Source of the DNA: Stagonosporopsis chrysanthemi
Taxonomy: Eukaryota > Ascomycota > Dothideomycetes > Pleosporales > Didymellaceae
Direction: 5' to 3'
DNA: 64,000 bases
Assembly: GCA_022560025.1 (NCBI GenBank)
Contig: JAFISE010000042.1
Location: forward strand, 124,001-188,000
A model generated the notes under the pieces. It worked only from the letters and a program-made list of their open reading frames with translations, had not been told where the DNA came from and made no database searches. The first letter of the stretch is position 1. Each line of letters opens with the position of its first letter. Below, piece by piece: positions 63,742-64,000 of this stretch. The position numbers were made by a program, and so were the translations under genes.

Positions 63742-64000
63742 ATGAGGGCTCAATCAATCTTGCTATCTTCTCTTTTTGCACTGTTTAGCAATGCACAGGA
63801 AGCATGCGATACAGCCTGCCAAGCTAGTTTCACGCGGGTTCAGGCCATCGAAGCCTCCAGTTGGGTCTCGAAAGATGTAAAGCTCGATCCGTTCTACAGC
63901 ACTCCTGCCAACATCACGCGAGCAAAGCCTGGCGATCTTCTTCGATGGGATGACTTATCTCAAGACGTGGTCAACACAAACTTTACGCCTCCGGCAGGGA
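63742..64000 (+). CDS. Secreted alpha/beta-hydrolase-like protein, 5' part only
   Basis: An ATG at 63742 (CATCATGAGGG) opens a frame that runs without stop to the window edge, 86 complete codons. The start is a signal peptide (MRAQSILLSSLFALFSNAQEA) followed by CDTACQASFTRV, then LDPFYSTPANITRAKPGDLLRWDD and NTNFTPPAG. The DPFY-x-PxNI-x(4)-PGDLL pattern is typical of the N-terminus of secreted fungal lipase- or esterase-like alpha/beta hydrolases. The catalytic part lies beyond the window. Family assignment rests on this short segment only. Confidence 0.65.
   Translation, partial: MRAQSILLSSLFALFSNAQEACDTACQASFTRVQAIEASSWVSKDVKLDPFYSTPANITRAKPGDLLRWDDLSQDVVNTNFTPPAG

Noticed and set aside
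1..64000. tRNA, rRNA, CRISPR arrays or bacterial-type operons
   Set aside because: No tRNA B-box with a matching cloverleaf found by eye, no rRNA blocks, and no spaced direct repeats. The window is eukaryotic. A covariance-model search would be decisive for small RNAs.
38437..64000. Classical secondary-metabolite cluster with PKS, NRPS or terpene synthase
   Set aside because: None of the large backbone enzymes or a terpene synthase is encoded in the window. One could lie to the right of 64000.

Overview
The window is a piece of a filamentous ascomycete genome. The evidence is multi-exon genes with very short introns (about 44-67 bp, GT...CTRAC...AG), fungal-specific families (UMTA-type methyltransferase, Zn2Cys6 regulator, P450s, SMP-domain and LPAELR-type proteins) and an inactivated Fot1/pogo DNA transposon. 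A Dothideomycete (Pleosporales-like) host is my inference and was not tested by any search. All intron-exon models were built by hand from reading frames and splice consensus.

Layout. (1) 0-11.1 kb is accessory. It holds a dead Fot1-like transposon with 63-bp terminal inverted repeats, an intact single-exon F-box-type gene, two secreted-protein genes (one with 15-bp Lys/Pro-coding repeats) and a decayed F-box/LRR pseudogene. (2) 11.7-37.3 kb is conserved core: TPA1 prolyl dihydroxylase, a Gar2/nucleolin-type protein, ALG6, COX17, the RanGAP RNA1, an SMP-domain protein, a LPAELR-type protein, a mitochondrial PPR-type protein, a low-complexity protein, a Ste20/GCK-family kinase, RRN3, a cyclophilin H and a membrane RING-H2 protein. 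(3) 38.4-64 kb is a block of metabolic genes in head-to-head and tail-to-tail pairs: UMTA methyltransferase, P450, a second P450 with an in-frame stop, a salicylate-hydroxylase-like FAD monooxygenase, a 2,3-dihydroxybenzoate-decarboxylase-like amidohydrolase, a Zn2Cys6 regulator, an FMO-like monooxygenase, an SDR, a dienelactone-hydrolase-like protein, a linalool dehydratase/isomerase-like protein with an N-terminal membrane region, a P1B copper-type ATPase, and the start of a secreted protein cut by the window edge.

The third block has no PKS, NRPS or terpene synthase in view. It looks more like a catabolic or detoxification cluster than a classical biosynthetic one. The FAD monooxygenase and the decarboxylase share one 769-bp divergent promoter, which fits a hydroxybenzoate-to-catechol module. 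That promoter carries two near-identical 13-mers (CGGWTAATGCACC). Related copies lie upstream of the FMO gene and between the SDR and dienelactone-hydrolase genes, which suggests a common regulator, possibly the Zn2Cys6 protein encoded in the middle. The linalool dehydratase/isomerase homologue with a fused membrane region is the most unusual protein.

Nonsense codons compatible with C-to-T change at CpA recur in the transposase, the F-box/LRR pseudogene and the second P450. This would fit RIP-like mutation, but it was judged by eye only.
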